NCBI GenBank assembly: GCA_014879345.1
Contig: JACSSI010000251.1
Coordinates: 1-6,960 of the forward strand
Source: Anaerolineae bacterium
Lineage (GTDB): Bacteria; Chloroflexota; Anaerolineae; Promineifilales; Promineifilaceae
Direction of reading: 5' to 3'
Length of the DNA: 6,960 nucleotides
The position numbers and the translations under genes were made by a program. Positions within the stretch are counted from its first letter, which is position 1. Every line of letters starts with the position of its first letter. The notes below the pieces were generated by a model. The model was given only the letters and a program-made list of their open reading frames with translations, was not told the origin of the DNA and searched no databases. Positions 5,036 to 6,960 of the stretch are shown piece after piece.

Positions 5036-6960
5036 ATGAAATACGGTTACTTTGATGATGATAATTGGGAATACGTGGTTACTGATCCGCGTACGCCCGT
5101 GACCTGGATAAACTACATCGGCACGTTGAAGTTTGGTGGTTATGTTAACCAGACAGGGGGTATGCTGCTGTGCAAAGGGGATCCGGCGCTGAATCGGATT
5201 ACAAAATATATCCCGCAACTGCCTGCCTCTGATTTGAAAGGCAGCACGTTGTATCTGCGTTTGCACACGGAAGATGGCTACAAAATCTTTTCCCCGTTTG
5301 TGGTGCCGACGCTGGATGAGTACGAAAGTTATGAATGCCGTGTGGGGTTGGGGTATACGAGGATTGTGTCGCAGTTTTATGGGGTGGAAACGGCCGTTAC
5401 CTTCTTCATCCCCACCGCCGACCAAATTGCCATCCAGGACATCACCATCACCAATAAAACGGGGAAAGACATCACCATCGACGCCATCCCCGTTATCGAA
5501 TACACCCACCCAGACGCGCTCAAACAGTTCACCAACGCCGACTGGATTCCACAGACCATGACCAGCGAACTGGTTGCCGAAGCAGATGGACGCAAAATCA
5601 TCATCCAATATCCCTTCATGACCCGTGACTTTAAACTCAATATGCTCACCAGCAGCGAACCCGTCTCCTCCTTTGAGACCGACCGGCGTAACTTCCTGGG
5701 CCGCAACGAATTTGGCACCTGGGCGGCGCCGATGGCCTTGCAGCAGCCGGAATTGAGCAACACCGAAGCGATTCGCGGTGACAACATCGGGGCGTTGATG
5801 ATCCATGTAGGCACATTGGCTGCTGGCGCAGCCAAACGTTTTCAAGTGTTGTTGGGGCAGTACGCCTCTGTGGAAGCAGCCAAACCGATCATCACAAAAT
5901 ACCGGCAAGCAGAGGCCATAGATGCCGCCCTGGCAGAACGCGCCGCCTTTTGGCAAGATTTCTTGCTGGGAATGCAAGTCGATACGCCAGACAAAAACAT
6001 GAATCGGATGCTCAACGTTTACAATCCGCGCCAGACCTATATCACCAAGAACTGGTCGCGTTATTTGTCGCTCTATCAGTTGGGACTGGGTGCTCGCGGC
6101 ATCGGTTTCCGCGACTCTTCGCAGGATGTGATGGGCGTGTTGACCTTTGCTCCCGCTGAAGGGCTGGATTTGATCCGCCAACTGCTCCACGTGCAAAAGC
6201 GAAATGGCTCGGCCATGCACCAATACAATCCCTTGTCGATGGTCGCCACCATCGGCGAAGCAGGCGAAGATGAGCGCCCCGATTATTACAGCGACGACCA
6301 CCTCTGGATTGTGCTGGCCGTCACCGCCTATCTCAAAGAAACAGGAGACTTCGAGTTTCTCAAGGAAGAGATACCGTTCTACGAAAAAGACAAAAACGGC
6401 AAGCCGCTGGAAACGGGTACGGTGTTTGAGCATCTACGCCGTGCTTTAGAGTTTACCAGCCAGGATGTGGGTCAGCATGGCCTGCCGTTGGCTGGTTTTG
6501 CGGATTGGAATGATACAGTGAACTTGCAAAAAGGAGCCGAGTCGCTCTTCACGGCCAACTTATACGGCACGGCTCTGAAAGCCATGATTGAATTGGTGGA
6601 CTATTTGGGGAAAACGGCGCATCCTGAGTTTGTCGAAGGAGCCGTTTCCGACCATTTCCAAGCCTACTACACCACCATGCAAACCCAGGTCAATCAGGAA
6701 GCGTGGGACGGTGACTGGTACGTGCGTTACTTCGACTATGATGGCTCCCCCATAGGCTCCAAGGCAAACACAGAAGGCAAAATCTTTACCAACGGGCAAT
6801 CCTGGCCCGTTATTTCCGGCTTTGCCTCGCCAGAACGCGCCCGGACTGCCCTTGATTCTGTCTACGAACATCTCAATACTGCCAACGGCATCAAACTCAG
6901 CACTCCCGGTTATGATGGCTTTGACCCTAAAAAAGGGGGCGTATCGACCTATCGGCCGGG
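5036..6960 (+). CDS. Second GH94 glycoside phosphorylase, 3' end beyond the window
   Basis: The first 641 codons of a GH94 enzyme remain open to the window edge; it is probably about 800 residues when complete. The start MKYGYFDD, then WINYIG, parallels the upstream cellobiose phosphorylase, but the next part diverges: TGGMLLCKGDPALNRITKYIPQLP replaces the cellobiose-type NTAGGYTFYRD segment. The barrel keeps RGIGFRDSSQD (Arg354, Asp360) and ADWND, with catalytic Asp493, so it should be active. Just before ADWND it has Gly-Phe instead of Gly-Arg. The visible part ends in VSTYRP, equivalent to STYPP at residue 642 upstream, so spacing is nearly conserved. It is presumably cytoplasmic, yields glucose-1-phosphate and lies in the same operon. 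Substrate is uncertain: cellodextrins, laminaribiose or another beta-glucoside are possible. Codon usage shifts from G/T-rich to C/A-rich at about codon 121, exactly at an AACGGCCGTT copy. Confidence 0.88.
   Translation, partial: MKYGYFDDDNWEYVVTDPRTPVTWINYIGTLKFGGYVNQTGGMLLCKGDPALNRITKYIPQLPASDLKGSTLYLRLHTEDGYKIFSPFVVPTLDEYESYECRVGLGYTRIVSQFYGVETAVTFFIPTADQIAIQDITITNKTGKDITIDAIPVIEYTHPDALKQFTNADWIPQTMTSELVAEADGRKIIIQYPFMTRDFKLNMLTSSEPVSSFETDRRNFLGRNEFGTWAAPMALQQPELSNTEAIRGDNIGALMIHVGTLAAGAAKRFQVLLGQYASVEAAKPIITKYRQAEAIDAALAERAAFWQDFLLGMQVDTPDKNMNRMLNVYNPRQTYITKNWSRYLSLYQLGLGARGIGFRDSSQDVMGVLTFAPAEGLDLIRQLLHVQKRNGSAMHQYNPLSMVATIGEAGEDERPDYYSDDHLWIVLAVTAYLKETGDFEFLKEEIPFYEKDKNGKPLETGTVFEHLRRALEFTSQDVGQHGLPLAGFADWNDTVNLQKGAESLFTANLYGTALKAMIELVDYLGKTAHPEFVEGAVSDHFQAYYTTMQTQVNQEAWDGDWYVRYFDYDGSPIGSKANTEGKIFTNGQSWPVISGFASPERARTALDSVYEHLNTANGIKLSTPGYDGFDPKKGGVSTYRP
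5389..5398. repeat. AACGGCCGTT palindrome, copy 5 (inside the second GH94 gene)
   Basis: Exact copy read as Thr-Ala-Val. It marks the sharpest composition switch in the window: 13 G and 2 C in the 30 bases on its left, 2 G and 14 C on its right. Confidence 0.8.

Noticed and set aside
4949..6433. A 494-codon open frame on the minus strand
   Set aside because: It is exactly antisense to the second GH94 gene, whose plus-strand translation carries clear family motifs. The antisense protein has low-complexity, non-family-like content, and its end lies in the GC-rich repeat.

Overview
The window is a 6.96 kb chromosomal segment of a bacterium of moderate GC content. It carries a small beta-glucan (cellobiose-type) utilisation locus next to a divergent transporter gene. 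No RNA gene or phylogenetic marker is present, so placement rests on style only. Dispersed GC-rich hairpin repeats, a frequent AACGGCCGTT palindrome and a LacI-regulated pair of GH94 phosphorylases would fit Chloroflexota (Anaerolineae/Caldilineae-like), but this is a low-confidence impression.

Layout. Positions 1-295 hold no convincing gene: a paired-hairpin dispersed repeat (2-69) and two more hairpins sharing the core GATTTATC (127-142 and 148-185). Positions 296-1204 (minus) encode a RarD-like EamA transporter. The divergent intergenic region 1205-1376 holds a minus-strand promoter for rarD (TTGAGC-17-TATACT) and a plus-strand promoter (TTGACA-17-TACCAT). The plus-strand promoter is followed by a perfect 16-bp LacI-type operator (1340-1355) at about +3 to +18. 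Then come a LacI-family repressor (1377-2399), a heptad-repeat hairpin (2426-2472), a complete cellobiose phosphorylase (2490-4934), a large GC-rich hairpin whose 3' arm is also a canonical G-quadruplex motif (4941-5018), and a second GH94 phosphorylase (5036 to the window edge, 641 codons seen, 3' end missing).

How it probably works. The repressor binds its own promoter and is released by a sugar, probably cellobiose or a related disaccharide. It then allows read-through into the two phosphorylases, for which I see no separate promoter. The first enzyme would split cellobiose with phosphate into glucose-1-phosphate and glucose in the cytoplasm, saving ATP compared with hydrolysis. The second keeps the GH94 catalytic core but differs in the N-terminal domain and just before the catalytic DWND motif. 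It probably acts on a different beta-glucoside whose identity cannot be read from the sequence. The hairpins in the two gaps of the operon may set differential expression.

The least expected signal is AACGGCCGTT: five exact copies in under 7 kb, in both coding and intergenic DNA. Each copy has more G than C (mostly a large excess) in the 30 bases to its left and the reverse to its right, so the palindrome marks a local GC-skew switch.
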